Position numbers and translations under genes: made by a program. The notes below the pieces were generated by a model. That model was given only the letters and a program-made list of their open reading frames with translations. It was not told where the DNA came from and made no database searches. 64,000 nucleotides of DNA from the NCBI RefSeq assembly GCF_026810505.1, contig NZ_CP101750.1, positions 2,447,448 through 2,511,447 of the forward strand, read 5' to 3'. How positions within the stretch are numbered: the first letter of the stretch is position 1; the number at the start of each line of letters is the position of its first letter. Of this stretch, positions 28,705 to 36,612 are shown piece by piece. This DNA is from Streptomyces sp. Je 1-369 (GTDB lineage Bacteria > Actinomycetota > Actinomycetes > Streptomycetales > Streptomycetaceae).

Positions 28705-29943
28705 ATGGCACGCATCCTGACCGTCTGGGGGCTGACCAGGGGCCTCCTCATGCTCTTCGTCCTGCACGTGCTCACGGCCCCCGGACCCGACGTGACCAGC
28801 GACGTGTCCGTCATCTACCAGGGCTGGTACGAGATTCTGCGCACCGGTACCTTCCCCCTCGACGACGTCACCTGGCAGTACCCGCCCGGCGCCGCCCTCG
28901 CGGTCCTCTCCCCGGCCCTGCTGCCTTTCCTCGGATACGCGCCCGCCTTCTTCGTGCTGTGTCTGCTGTGCGATGCGGCGGTGTGTGCACTGCTCGTGTA
29001 CGCCGGTCAGCGGCCCGGGAAGTCGTTGCGGGGTGCCTGGGTGTGGGTGATCGGCGTGGCCCTGCTCGGGCCCACCTCGTACGCGCGGTACGACGTGATG
29101 GTTGCCGCCGTCGCGGTCGCCGGGCTGCTCGCAGGGGCGCGGCAGCCGCGCACGATGGGGGCGCTCGCGGGGTTCGGCGCGCTGCTCAAGGGGTGGCCGG
29201 TGCTGCTGCTCGTCGGCGCGCCGCGCGGGCGGGCGACGCGGCGGTCGTGGGTCGCGGCCGCGGGTACGGCCCTTGTGCTCGCCCTGGCGTTCCTCGTGAC
29301 GATGCCGGGCGCCCTGGCCTTCCTCACCTTCCAGCGCGACCGCGGCACCGAGGTGGAGTCGCTGGGCGCCCTCGTCTTCCACCTCGCGCGCCACTTCGGC
29401 TGGCAGGGCGAGGTGCGGCTCAATTACGGCTCGGTGGAATTCCTGGGGCCGTACGTGCCGCTGGTGAGCACCGTCGCCCAGGGGCTGTCGGTGGCCGCCT
29501 TCTGCTGGTTGCTGGTGTGGCGGCTGCGGGCCCGGGCCCGGGCGGCGAGTACCCCCGCGGACGCGGCGTTCGTGGCGGTGCTGCTCTTCACCACGACGAG
29601 CCGGGTGATCAGCCCGCAGTACATGCTGTGGCTGGTCGGGACGGCCGCCGTGTGCCTGGCGTTCCGTGCGAGTCCCATGGTGGTGCCGGCGCGGCTGGTG
29701 CTCGTGGCCACGTTCGTGACGTTCCTGGAGTTCCCCGTCTGGTTCTCGCACGTGGTGGCCGGTGATCCGCTGGGCCTGGTCCTGCTCCTCGTACGCAACG
29801 GCCTGCTGGTCGCGGCGACCGTGCTTGCCTGCCGGAACCTGTGGCGCCGGACGGTGTCCGCGCCGCGCGGGGCCGCGTCGCGCCCGGTGCCGGAGCAGAT
29901 CAGCCAAGCTCCGCGCGCAGATACGTACGCCAGCGCGCCGTGA
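28705..29943 (+). CDS. GT87-type (DUF2029) polyprenyl-dependent membrane glycosyltransferase
   Basis: Multi-pass membrane protein, 412 residues, about ten hydrophobic segments. After the first segment the outer loop contains DVTWQYPPGAALAVL, the conserved DXXWXYPP signature of GT87 mannosyl/arabinosyl transferases using polyprenyl-phosphate sugars. ATG 28705 follows GGGGCGAGG; upstream in-frame ATGs at 28657 and 28675 are possible. It diverges from the PimB'-like gene and its last 44 bp overlap the convergent peptidase gene. Confidence 0.8.
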   Translation: MARILTVWGLTRGLLMLFVLHVLTAPGPDVTSDVSVIYQGWYEILRTGTFPLDDVTWQYPPGAALAVLSPALLPFLGYAPAFFVLCLLCDAAVCALLVYAGQRPGKSLRGAWVWVIGVALLGPTSYARYDVMVAAVAVAGLLAGARQPRTMGALAGFGALLKGWPVLLLVGAPRGRATRRSWVAAAGTALVLALAFLVTMPGALAFLTFQRDRGTEVESLGALVFHLARHFGWQGEVRLNYGSVEFLGPYVPLVSTVAQGLSVAAFCWLLVWRLRARARAASTPADAAFVAVLLFTTTSRVISPQYMLWLVGTAAVCLAFRASPMVVPARLVLVATFVTFLEFPVWFSHVVAGDPLGLVLLLVRNGLLVAATVLACRNLWRRTVSAPRGAASRPVPEQISQAPRADTYASAP

Positions 29944-31105
29944 AGTCCTCGGGCGTGGTGTCCAGGACGCCCCGCAGCGAGCCCTCGACCGCGCCGTCAC
30001 GCCCCTCGTGGGCGCCCACCGCCTCGTAGAAGTCCGTGAGCTTACGCTCGCCCCACTGCTCGGCGATCATCCGGCAGGCCAGCCACGCGCCCTCGTACGC
30101 CCCCGCGAGCTTCGTGGCGTCCCCGCCGAAGCCGAAGTCCTCGTCCTCGGGGAGCGCGGCGGGCAGGTGGCTGCGCTGCACCGCGCGGCGCAGCTCGGGG
30201 GCGGCCTGTGCGGCGGTGCGTCCGGTGCCGCGGTAGCCCACCCAGTCGGCGAAGCCCTCGGAGAGCCAGAGCGGGGTCGCCTCGGAGGTCTCCGTGCGGG
30301 TCGCGACGTGCGTCGCCTCGTGGGTGAGGACGACCCGCTTGCCGAAGTCGCCGAGCACGCCGTACGCCTCCGGGTTGACGATGATCCGGTCGGCGGGGGC
30401 CTTTCCCGACCCGCCCGTCTCGCCGGTGGTGACCGCGGCGATCCCGCGGTAGCCGGACGCGGGCGCCCCGAGGAGCCCCGCCATGCCGTCCAGCGACCGG
30501 GGCACGAGGACGACGATCCGCCCCGGCCACTTCCCCGGCCAGGCGTCCCGCACCGCGGGCACCGCCCGGTCGGCGAGCTCGCGGTGGGCGCGCAGGTCGG
30601 CGGCGCTCTGCCCGACGCCGAGTACGAGGCTGCGCTCGCCGCGCTCGGCGGTCACGCGCCCCTGGTCCCAGAGCTGTTCGCCGGTCTTCTTCGCGGGCCG
30701 CTCGTCGGTGACGTACCACTGCCCGCCGGTGCGCCTGAGCGTGAGCGTGCGCTCGGCGGTGACCGGCGCGCGGTCGTAGCCCTTGATGCGGTAGTGGAGT
30801 TCGGCGCTCGCCGTGGCCCTGGCACCGTCGCGGTCAAGGGCGGTCAGCCGGTAGTCCCAGGAGTCCAGCGGGACGGCGCGCAGGCGCCCGAAGAGGTCCT
30901 CGGCGCCCTTCGCGGGGCGCTCGGTCCCGTCGTACGCCCTCTCGTTCCCGTCGAGGACGGCCGCCGCCCGCCGGTCGAGGACCTTGCGCACCTCGCCCGC
31001 GGCCGCGTCCGGGACGGGGTCGCGGCCGCCGCATCCGGTGAGCACGACGAGACAGAGGGCGCAGCACAGCGCCACCAACCATGACCCACGTCCGTGACCT
31101 GCCAC
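29900..31105 (-). CDS. Lipoprotein with HEXXH-like (HEATH) metallopeptidase motif
   Basis: Protein of 401 residues. A signal peptide ends in a lipobox (VVLTGCGG, Cys25), then an NTF2-like part (KVLDRRAAAVLDGNERAY to WYVTDER) and a C-terminal zinc-peptidase-like domain with LTHEATHVATRT and, 25 residues on, LSEGFADWVGY, the gluzincin pattern HEXXH-E. Active zinc peptidase is inferred. GTG 31105 follows TACGAT by 7 nt, so the mRNA may be leaderless. The 3' end overlaps the GT87 gene by 44 bp tail to tail. Confidence 0.8.
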   Translation of the reverse strand: MAGHGRGSWLVALCCALCLVVLTGCGGRDPVPDAAAGEVRKVLDRRAAAVLDGNERAYDGTERPAKGAEDLFGRLRAVPLDSWDYRLTALDRDGARATASAELHYRIKGYDRAPVTAERTLTLRRTGGQWYVTDERPAKKTGEQLWDQGRVTAERGERSLVLGVGQSAADLRAHRELADRAVPAVRDAWPGKWPGRIVVLVPRSLDGMAGLLGAPASGYRGIAAVTTGETGGSGKAPADRIIVNPEAYGVLGDFGKRVVLTHEATHVATRTETSEATPLWLSEGFADWVGYRGTGRTAAQAAPELRRAVQRSHLPAALPEDEDFGFGGDATKLAGAYEGAWLACRMIAEQWGERKLTDFYEAVGAHEGRDGAVEGSLRGVLDTTPEDFTARWRTYLRAELG

Positions 31106-31143
31106 CTTCCCGATCGTACGGGTCGTGTGCGGCGGGCCGCCCG

Positions 31144-32172
31144 TCAGATCCGCGTCACGGACGAGACCGGCATCATGCCGACGGGGTCGTAGCGGACCGG
31201 CGCTCCGGGGTAGGGGGCGTGCACCACCTGGCCGTTGCCCATGTACATCCCGATGTGGCTGGCGTCGTCGCGGTAGGCGACCAGGTCACCGGGCTGCGCC
31301 TCGGACAGGGACACCTGGCGCCCCGCGTACCGCTGGGCCTGCGAGGTGCGCGGCAGGCCCACCCCGGCCTGGGCGTACGACCACTGCATCAGGCCGGAAC
31401 AGTCGAATCCGGAGGGCCCGTTGGCGCCCCACACGTAAGGCCTGCCGATCGCGGACCTGGCGGCGGCGATCGCGGCGGCGGCGCGCGAGGACGACGGGGC
31501 GCCGCCCAGTTCCGGCAGACCTTCGCGCCCGCCGGACCGCGAGGACCTGTCGTACGCCGCGCGGTCCTTGCCGGACAGCGAGTTGAGCAGCTGCCTGGCC
31601 TTGGCGAGCTTGTGTTCGACGGTGCGCTTGTGACGGGCGACGGTGGTGCGGCTCTTCTCCAGCTCGGCGAGTTTGCGGCCCGCCTCGGCGCGCTGCTGCG
31701 CGAGGGTGCGCTGCGCCCGCTGGAGGTCGGCCAGTTCGCCGGCCTGGCGGGCGCTGACGCGGTCGAGGACCGAGGCCCGCTCCAGGTAGCCGTCCGGGTC
31801 GGAGGAGAGCATGAGGGCCAGTGCGGGGTCGATGCCACCGGCGCGGTACTGCGCTCCGGCGAGGGCGCCGAGGGCGCCGCGCATCCGGTTGATGCGCTCC
31901 TGGCCGCGCGCGACGCTGTCCTTGACGCGGGCGACCTGCCCCCGCAGCTTGTCGGCGCGCTCGTCGGCCTTGTTGTACGACTCGGTCGCGTGCTCGGCCT
32001 CTTCGTAGAGCCGGTCCACCTTGGCGCGCGTGTCGGACGGCTTGTCCTGCGGCGCGGCACCTGCGGGCGCGGCAGCGAGGGCCGCCGCCGCGGTGGCCGC
32101 TGCCGCTGAAAGGACGGTCACGCGCGTGCTCCGGGCGGGGCCGGGCTGTGCGGGACGGCGATGGAACCCCAC
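31144..32172 (-). CDS. Secreted NlpC/P60 endopeptidase with coiled-coil domain (copy 1)
   Basis: Peptidoglycan hydrolase of 342 residues. A signal peptide ends near AGAA40, a long coiled coil covers about 45-215, and the C-terminal NlpC/P60 domain has nucleophile Cys258 in GFDCSGLMQW and the His in ASHIGMYMGN. The RipA/CwlO-like coiled coil suggests control by a partner such as FtsEX, which is inference. GTG 32172 has GGAAGGGAGA upstream. Paralogue of the next gene. Confidence 0.9.
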   Translation of the reverse strand: MGFHRRPAQPGPARSTRVTVLSAAAATAAAALAAAPAGAAPQDKPSDTRAKVDRLYEEAEHATESYNKADERADKLRGQVARVKDSVARGQERINRMRGALGALAGAQYRAGGIDPALALMLSSDPDGYLERASVLDRVSARQAGELADLQRAQRTLAQQRAEAGRKLAELEKSRTTVARHKRTVEHKLAKARQLLNSLSGKDRAAYDRSSRSGGREGLPELGGAPSSSRAAAAIAAARSAIGRPYVWGANGPSGFDCSGLMQWSYAQAGVGLPRTSQAQRYAGRQVSLSEAQPGDLVAYRDDASHIGMYMGNGQVVHAPYPGAPVRYDPVGMMPVSSVTRI

Positions 32173-32383
32173 GGGACGCCGCTCTCCCTTCCGCTGACGA
32201 ACCCCGGGCCGTCCCGGGGAATGCGCGCCGACAGTAGCCGTGCGCGAACGGACGGCCAAAGACCCGAACGGGTACGGAAGGGGCGCGGACAGCCCGACGC
32301 CCCGCTTCAGACGCAGGTCATCAACGGGGCGTGGGGTCAGCGGGAGTTGCCGGAATTCGCCCGTTCGGACGGTGTCGGCAATT

Positions 32384-32404
32384 CGTTGACGGCGGGCGTC
32401 AACG
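32384..32404 (-). terminator. Terminator after NlpC/P60 copy 2
   Basis: Eight-bp perfect stem CGTTGACG/CGTCAACG with a 5-nt loop, 9 bp beyond the stop of the upstream hydrolase gene. It separates the two paralogues, which then need separate promoters. Confidence 0.6.
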
Positions 32405-32412
32405 GTGGGTCG

Positions 32413-33444
32413 TCAGACGCGGACGCCGAACTGGAAGGTGCCGAGGTAGGAAATCGACTCGTAGCGCACGGAGGCGCCGGGGTGCGGGGCGTGCAGCACC
32501 TGGCCGTTGCCCGCGTAGAAGCCGACGTGCGCGAGGTTGTTGAAGAACACCAGGTCGCCGGGCTTGAGCTCGCTGCGGCCGATCCTCGTACCGTCGTTCT
32601 GCTGGGTGTACGTGGTCCGGGAGATGTGCACGCCGGCCTGCGCGAACCCCCACTGGGTGAGGCCGGAGCAGTCGTAGGAGTTCGGTCCCGTGCCACCGGA
32701 GACGTAGGGCTTGCCGATCTGGGTGGCGGCGGCGGCCATGGCGGCGGCGCCGCGACCGGACGCCGGGGTCTCGTCGCCGAGGTCCACGCGCTTGTCGGCG
32801 GCGCGGCTCGCGCGCTTCTGCTCCTTGGCGTCCAGCGCCGCCTTCTCCTTGGCGGTCAGCGTGTTGAGGAGCTTCTGCGCCTCGCCGAGCTTGCCCTGGA
32901 CTTCCTTCTTCTTCTTGCCGAGCTCCGTGCGGGTGTCGGCGAGGTCGTCCAGCTTGCCGGCGGCCTCCTTGCGCTGCTGCGCGAGGTCCCGCTGCTTCTT
33001 CTGGATCTTCTTGAGCCCGTCGACCTGCTGGCTGCTCAGCTGGTCGAGGGTGGACGCCTTGTCGAGGTAGTCGTCCGGGTCGGAGGAGAGGAAGAGCTGC
33101 AGGGAGGGGTCGATGCCGCCGGAGCGGTACTGGGCGCTGGCCATCGAACCGAGGCCGTCGCGCAGGTCGTTGAGCTCCTCCTGGCCGCGGGCGACCTTGT
33201 CCTGGAGGTCGCCGATCTGCTTCTCGAGCTTCTCCTGCTTCTCCTTGGCCCCGTTGTACTTGTCGGTGGCCCGCTCCGCGTCTTCGTAGAGCTTGTCGAC
33301 CTTGGACTTGACCTCGTCCTTGCTCGGCTTCGGCGCGGCCTGGGCGGCGCCCTGCGAGGTGAGGGCCACGGCAGCGGCGGCGGTTGCGGTGAGCACGGTC
33401 ACGCGGGTGCGGCTCGGCTGCTTGGGTCGACGGTGGGACGCCAC
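32413..33444 (-). CDS. Secreted NlpC/P60 endopeptidase with coiled-coil domain (copy 2)
   Basis: Second hydrolase of the same build, 343 residues: signal peptide ending at AQAA, coiled coil rich in Lys/Glu to about residue 220, then the NlpC/P60 domain with Cys259 in SYDCSGLTQW and His in AHVGFYAGN. It keeps RVTVLTATAAA and SSDPDDYLDKAS segments in common with copy 1, so the pair arose by duplication. GTG 33444 is preceded by GAAGGAG. It has a well-formed promoter and a structured leader upstream. Confidence 0.92.
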   Translation of the reverse strand: MASHRRPKQPSRTRVTVLTATAAAAVALTSQGAAQAAPKPSKDEVKSKVDKLYEDAERATDKYNGAKEKQEKLEKQIGDLQDKVARGQEELNDLRDGLGSMASAQYRSGGIDPSLQLFLSSDPDDYLDKASTLDQLSSQQVDGLKKIQKKQRDLAQQRKEAAGKLDDLADTRTELGKKKKEVQGKLGEAQKLLNTLTAKEKAALDAKEQKRASRAADKRVDLGDETPASGRGAAAMAAAATQIGKPYVSGGTGPNSYDCSGLTQWGFAQAGVHISRTTYTQQNDGTRIGRSELKPGDLVFFNNLAHVGFYAGNGQVLHAPHPGASVRYESISYLGTFQFGVRV

Positions 33445-33540
33445 GAAGGCGGCTCCTTCTTCCTCCAGCCGCCTACCGAGACCCGGTGGGCGGGTACCGC
33501 CGCCGTCACCCCGGATGGGTGATCAACCGAGCGGAGGTTC
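33445..33540 (-). other. Structured 5' leader of NlpC/P60 copy 2
   Basis: About 95 nt of predicted mRNA leader containing two hairpins: TCACCC/GGGTGA with a 5-nt loop, and CCGCCCACCG/CGGTAGGCGG (9 of 10 pairs) directly before the GGAGGAAGAAGGAG ribosome region. It could be a cis-regulator. It is too short for a standard c-di-AMP (ydaO) riboswitch, though that class is known before other Streptomyces wall hydrolases. Confidence 0.5.
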
Positions 33541-33546
33541 GAGGTG

Positions 33547-33576
33547 ACATTAGTGACCTTCTTGTGATCAGTTCAA
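33547..33576 (-). promoter_or_regulatory. Vegetative-type promoter of NlpC/P60 copy 2
   Basis: TTGAAC (33571-33576) and TAATGT (33547-33552) on the minus strand, spaced 18 bp, in unusually AT-rich DNA. This is the clearest sigma70/HrdB-like promoter in the window. The remaining 157 bp up to the NYN gene stop show no further element I can name. Confidence 0.7.
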
Positions 33577-33733
33577 ATCACACTGACAAAAAATCGTTTC
33601 TGGAGTTCATTCTTTACTCATGACGCACGGTCAGTGATGATCTTCTGACGCTACGTCGCGTGAGGGACGCCTCAATTCGGGCATAGGGCACAGGAGTTAC
33701 CGAGTGCCGCTTAGCCCACCGAAAGCCTCGCCC

Positions 33734-35083
33734 TCAGCCGCGCGAAAGCCTCTTCAGGAGGACCGCCGAAGCCACCGGCCGCGCCCCCGCCTTCGCGATC
33801 CCGTCGGCCACCTCGCGGTCGGTCGAGACGACCACCACGGGCCGCCCCGGCGGCTCCGCCCGCACCAGCTGACGGATCAACTCGTCAGCCGTGACGCCTG
33901 GCTTGGAGAACAGCACCCGCACCCCGCGCGGCGGCGCGAGCAGCACGGGCGCGGCCAGCTCCGCGCCGTCGAAGACGCAGGTGACCTCGGCGCCCGACTG
34001 CAGGGCGAGCTGCGAGAGCGAACCGAGCAGCCGCAGCCGCTGCTTCTCCAACGGCATGGTCGGATAGCCGGTCTTGGTGACGTTGTAGCCGTCCACCACC
34101 AGGTGGGCCTGGGGCAGCGCGAGGAGCTGGTCCAGGATCGCCGGGTCGTTCTCGGAGAGCGCGCGGGCGGCGATGTCCTTGGGCGACATCCGCCCCGGCT
34201 CGACGGCGTCCACGGTCTCCGCGGGCCGCACGGAGACGGGCGGCAGGGCGAGCTCGCGCCGCAGCCCCTGCGCCGCGTCGAGGACCGTGTCGAGCAGCAG
34301 GCGCACCCGCATGTCCTCGACGCTGCGCCCCTCGCGCGCGGCCCTGCGGCTGGCCTCGAGGGCCGCCTCGGTCTCGCCGAGCCGCGCCTTGAGCCGCCGC
34401 GTCTCGCTCTCGGCGGCGGACACCTGCGCCTGCCCCTCGGCGCGCACGGCCTCGGCCTCCGCCGCGGCCTTGCGCAGGGCGGCCTCGCCGCGCTTGACGT
34501 CGCTGAGCGCGCCGCGCAGCTTGCGGTGCATCGATTCGGCTTCCCTGCGGGCCGATTCGAGCTCGGCGCGCAGCCGCTCGGTCTCCGCCTTGGTCTGGCC
34601 GCGGGCCGCGACGAGCTCTTCGCGCAGCCGCTCCAGCTCGGCCCTGGTCTCGTCGTCGACGCGTTCGGCGTCGGCCCGCTGGGCCTCCTCGCCCGCGGCG
34701 GTGACCAGCTTCACCCAGCCGGTGGGCCGCAGCACGTAGGCCGCGGCGGCCACGTCCAGGGGGTCGGCGGCGGGGGGCGGCGAGCCCGCGTCCAGGGCGC
34801 CGGCGAGCTCGGGCTGGACCTCCCTGAGGCGTTCGCCGATGCGCTGCCGGAAGAGGGTGTCGTTCTCCACCGCGGCCGCCATGGCGTTGGCCGCGAACTT
34901 CGCGCGCCGGGTCGGCGTGAACCGCGCGTACTGCCGCAGCTGCGCGGGCAATTCGGCCAGGGTGAGGCCGCCGAAGCCGTCCGAGACGATCTGGACGACC
35001 CGCCGCCGCACACCGTCGGGCAGCGGACGGTCGAGCACCTCAGCGGCGCCGTCGTCCGGCTCCCCGCCTGCGCTCTCCACCAT
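33734..35083 (-). CDS. NYN-domain (YacP-like) RNA-binding protein with coiled coil
   Basis: Protein of 449 residues. A helical N-terminal part is followed by a long coiled coil (about 145-250, repeated Glu/Arg/Ala heptads) and a C-terminal NYN/PIN-like domain beginning AHLVVDGYNVTKTGYPTM and containing VTCVFDGAEL and VVVVSTDREVADGIAKAGA, acidic residues typical of YacP/Rae1 nucleases. A ribonuclease role is inferred. ATG 35083 is used. It is 34 bp downstream of the zinc-ribbon gene on the same strand. Confidence 0.85.
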   Translation of the reverse strand: MVESAGGEPDDGAAEVLDRPLPDGVRRRVVQIVSDGFGGLTLAELPAQLRQYARFTPTRRAKFAANAMAAAVENDTLFRQRIGERLREVQPELAGALDAGSPPPAADPLDVAAAAYVLRPTGWVKLVTAAGEEAQRADAERVDDETRAELERLREELVAARGQTKAETERLRAELESARREAESMHRKLRGALSDVKRGEAALRKAAAEAEAVRAEGQAQVSAAESETRRLKARLGETEAALEASRRAAREGRSVEDMRVRLLLDTVLDAAQGLRRELALPPVSVRPAETVDAVEPGRMSPKDIAARALSENDPAILDQLLALPQAHLVVDGYNVTKTGYPTMPLEKQRLRLLGSLSQLALQSGAEVTCVFDGAELAAPVLLAPPRGVRVLFSKPGVTADELIRQLVRAEPPGRPVVVVSTDREVADGIAKAGARPVASAVLLKRLSRG

Positions 35084-35117
35084 CCGTCACCCCACTAGCT
35101 GTGCGGGCCCCGCTCCC

Positions 35118-35357
35118 TCAGGAGTCGGTGCCCGGCCTGTCCACGAGTTCCACCTGATCCACCGCGTTGCACCAGCGGCAGCGCACCGACTCGATGGTCT
35201 CACTGACCACCTCGCGTTCCTCGACGTTCGACTCTCCGGCCAGGTCGAGATGGACATACTCGACGACCTTCGAGCTGCGGGTCACGTCGAAACGCGTGAG
35301 ATTGCCGCACAGCGTGCAGCGCCACCGGGTGGTGTCCGTCGGCAGGGGGACCGTCAT
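35118..35357 (-). CDS. Small zinc-ribbon protein, function unknown
   Basis: Protein of 79 residues with two CXXC pairs (Cys14/Cys17 and Cys60/Cys63) that can hold one zinc. The middle part is acidic (GESNVEEREVVSE). ATG 35357 is preceded by GGGAAAG; an upstream in-frame start adds 23 residues without a ribosome site. Size and motif are common in Streptomyces but no function is known to me. Confidence 0.75.
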   Translation of the reverse strand: MTVPLPTDTTRWRCTLCGNLTRFDVTRSSKVVEYVHLDLAGESNVEEREVVSETIESVRCRWCNAVDQVELVDRPGTDS

Positions 35358-35490
35358 CGTGGCTGCTTTCCCTCGGTGTCCTTGGTGCGTATTGCCCGTA
35401 ACCCTAAGGCCTGTAAGGGGCACCACGCGGCGGCCTCCACAGCGGCATGGCGGTCTGTGCGGGAAGCGCCCGTTACGTCATGCTCTGTTC

Positions 35491-36228
35491 ATGATCGCCA
35501 CATGGGGTACGAAGGCGGCCCGGCTGCTCAGGGGCCAGTCCGCCACGGTGACGTACGGACTGATCGCCGTCTGCTGTGTGATCTTCGTGATCTCGCCGGT
35601 GTCCGGGTTCAACCCCTCGTACGGCAGGGGCAACGAACTGCTCGCCGCGCAGCAGGCCTACTTCGAGCGGTGGGGCGTCGTCCCCGTCGAGCTCTTCAAG
35701 GGCGTCCCCGACGCCGCCCTCGGCCCGTTCACCGCTCTGTTCGTGCACGGGAGCTGGCTGCATCTGCTCGGCAACATGCTGTTCCTGTACGTGTTCGGGG
35801 TCATGGTCGAGGAACGCATGGGGCGCCTCCTGTACGCGTTCTTCTACGTCTGCTGCGGCTACTTCGCGCTGCTCGCCTACGCCGCAGCCCACGCGGGCTC
35901 CGACCAGACGCTCGTCGGGGCGTCCGGGGCGATCTCCGCCGTCCTCGGCGCCTTCCTCTATCTCTTCCCTGAGGCGCGCGTCACCAGCCTCTTCCCGTTC
36001 CTCTTCTTCCTGCCGCTGCGCTTTCCCGCGTGGGTGGTGCTGCCGTTCTGGGTGGCGCTGCAGTGGCTGGCGGCGGGGCAGGGCGGCAAGGGCACGGGAG
36101 TGGCCTATCTGGCGCACCTCGTGGGCTTCTCGCTCGGCTTCCTCTTCGCGTGGGGGTGGAGTCTGCGGAGGACTAGAGTGCATGGGAAAGGCAGCGCACC
36201 GGCCACCGAGGGAGACAGCCAGCCGTGA
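35491..36228 (+). CDS. Rhomboid-family intramembrane serine protease
   Basis: Six-pass membrane protease, 245 residues. Rhomboid hallmarks are present: HGSWLHLLGNMLFL with Asn95, catalytic Ser145 in GASGAISA and catalytic His209 in YLAHLVGF. The cytosolic ends are short. ATG 35491 has no clear ribosome site. The stop overlaps the GTG of the following Lrp-like gene (GTGA), so the two are translated together. Confidence 0.93.
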   Translation: MIATWGTKAARLLRGQSATVTYGLIAVCCVIFVISPVSGFNPSYGRGNELLAAQQAYFERWGVVPVELFKGVPDAALGPFTALFVHGSWLHLLGNMLFLYVFGVMVEERMGRLLYAFFYVCCGYFALLAYAAAHAGSDQTLVGASGAISAVLGAFLYLFPEARVTSLFPFLFFLPLRFPAWVVLPFWVALQWLAAGQGGKGTGVAYLAHLVGFSLGFLFAWGWSLRRTRVHGKGSAPATEGDSQP

Positions 36229-36506
36229 TCACCGCGATCGTGCTCATCAAGACCAGCGTGGACCGGATTCCGGAGATCGCCGAGTCGATCGCCGCGCTCG
36301 ACTCGGTCAGTGAGGTCTTCTCCGTGACCGGTACGTACGACCTGATCGCGATGGTGCGCGTGCCCCGCCATGACGACCTCGCGGACGTCATCCCCGGCCG
36401 GATCAGCAAGATCCCCGGCGTCGAGGGCACGGACACGCACGTCGCCTTCCGTACGTACTCGCAGCACGACCTCGAAGCAGCCTTCGCGATCGGCCTCGAC
36501 TCCTGA
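36225..36506 (+). CDS. Lrp/AsnC ligand-binding (RAM) domain protein
   Basis: Protein of 93 residues that is only the RAM effector-binding domain of Lrp-type regulators (AIVLIKTSVDRIPEIAESI, VTGTYDLIAMVRV), without a DNA-binding domain. Such stand-alone domains bind amino acids and form oligomers. GTG 36225 has GGAGA upstream and overlaps the rhomboid stop by 4 nt. Confidence 0.9.
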   Translation: MITAIVLIKTSVDRIPEIAESIAALDSVSEVFSVTGTYDLIAMVRVPRHDDLADVIPGRISKIPGVEGTDTHVAFRTYSQHDLEAAFAIGLDS

Positions 36507-36515
36507 GCAATGCCT

Positions 36516-36562
36516 CATGAGGATCTCCCGCGCATGAGGATCTCCTCCGCATGAGGATTTCT
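36516..36562 (+). repeat. Three direct repeats upstream of the two-component operon
   Basis: CATGAGGATCTCC at 36516-36528 and 36533-36545, with a third slightly changed copy at 36550-36562; the spacing is a constant 17 bp. They directly adjoin the putative regulator box at 36561. Confidence 0.7.
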
Positions 36563-36578
36563 TCATCCGCGCCTCATC
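36561..36578 (+). promoter_or_regulatory. Putative OmpR-type response-regulator box, copy 1
   Basis: CTTCATCCGCGCCTCATC, with half-sites TTCATC and CTCATC 11 bp apart, the spacing typical of OmpR/PhoB regulators. The same 18 bp with one change lies at 39094-39111 before the SLC13 gene. It is 35 bp upstream of the small secreted protein that opens the two-component operon. Confidence 0.65.
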
Positions 36579-36612
36579 CGTGCGGTGCGGTGCGTCGCGC
36601 ACCCTCGCAGGC

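Noticed and set aside
33445..33730. c-di-AMP (ydaO) riboswitch before the NlpC/P60 gene
   Set aside because: Only fragments resemble the consensus, and the predicted promoter leaves about 95 nt, too short for this aptamer.
36516..36562. CRISPR-like array
   Set aside because: Only three short repeats with 4-nt gaps and no cas genes; better explained as regulator sites.
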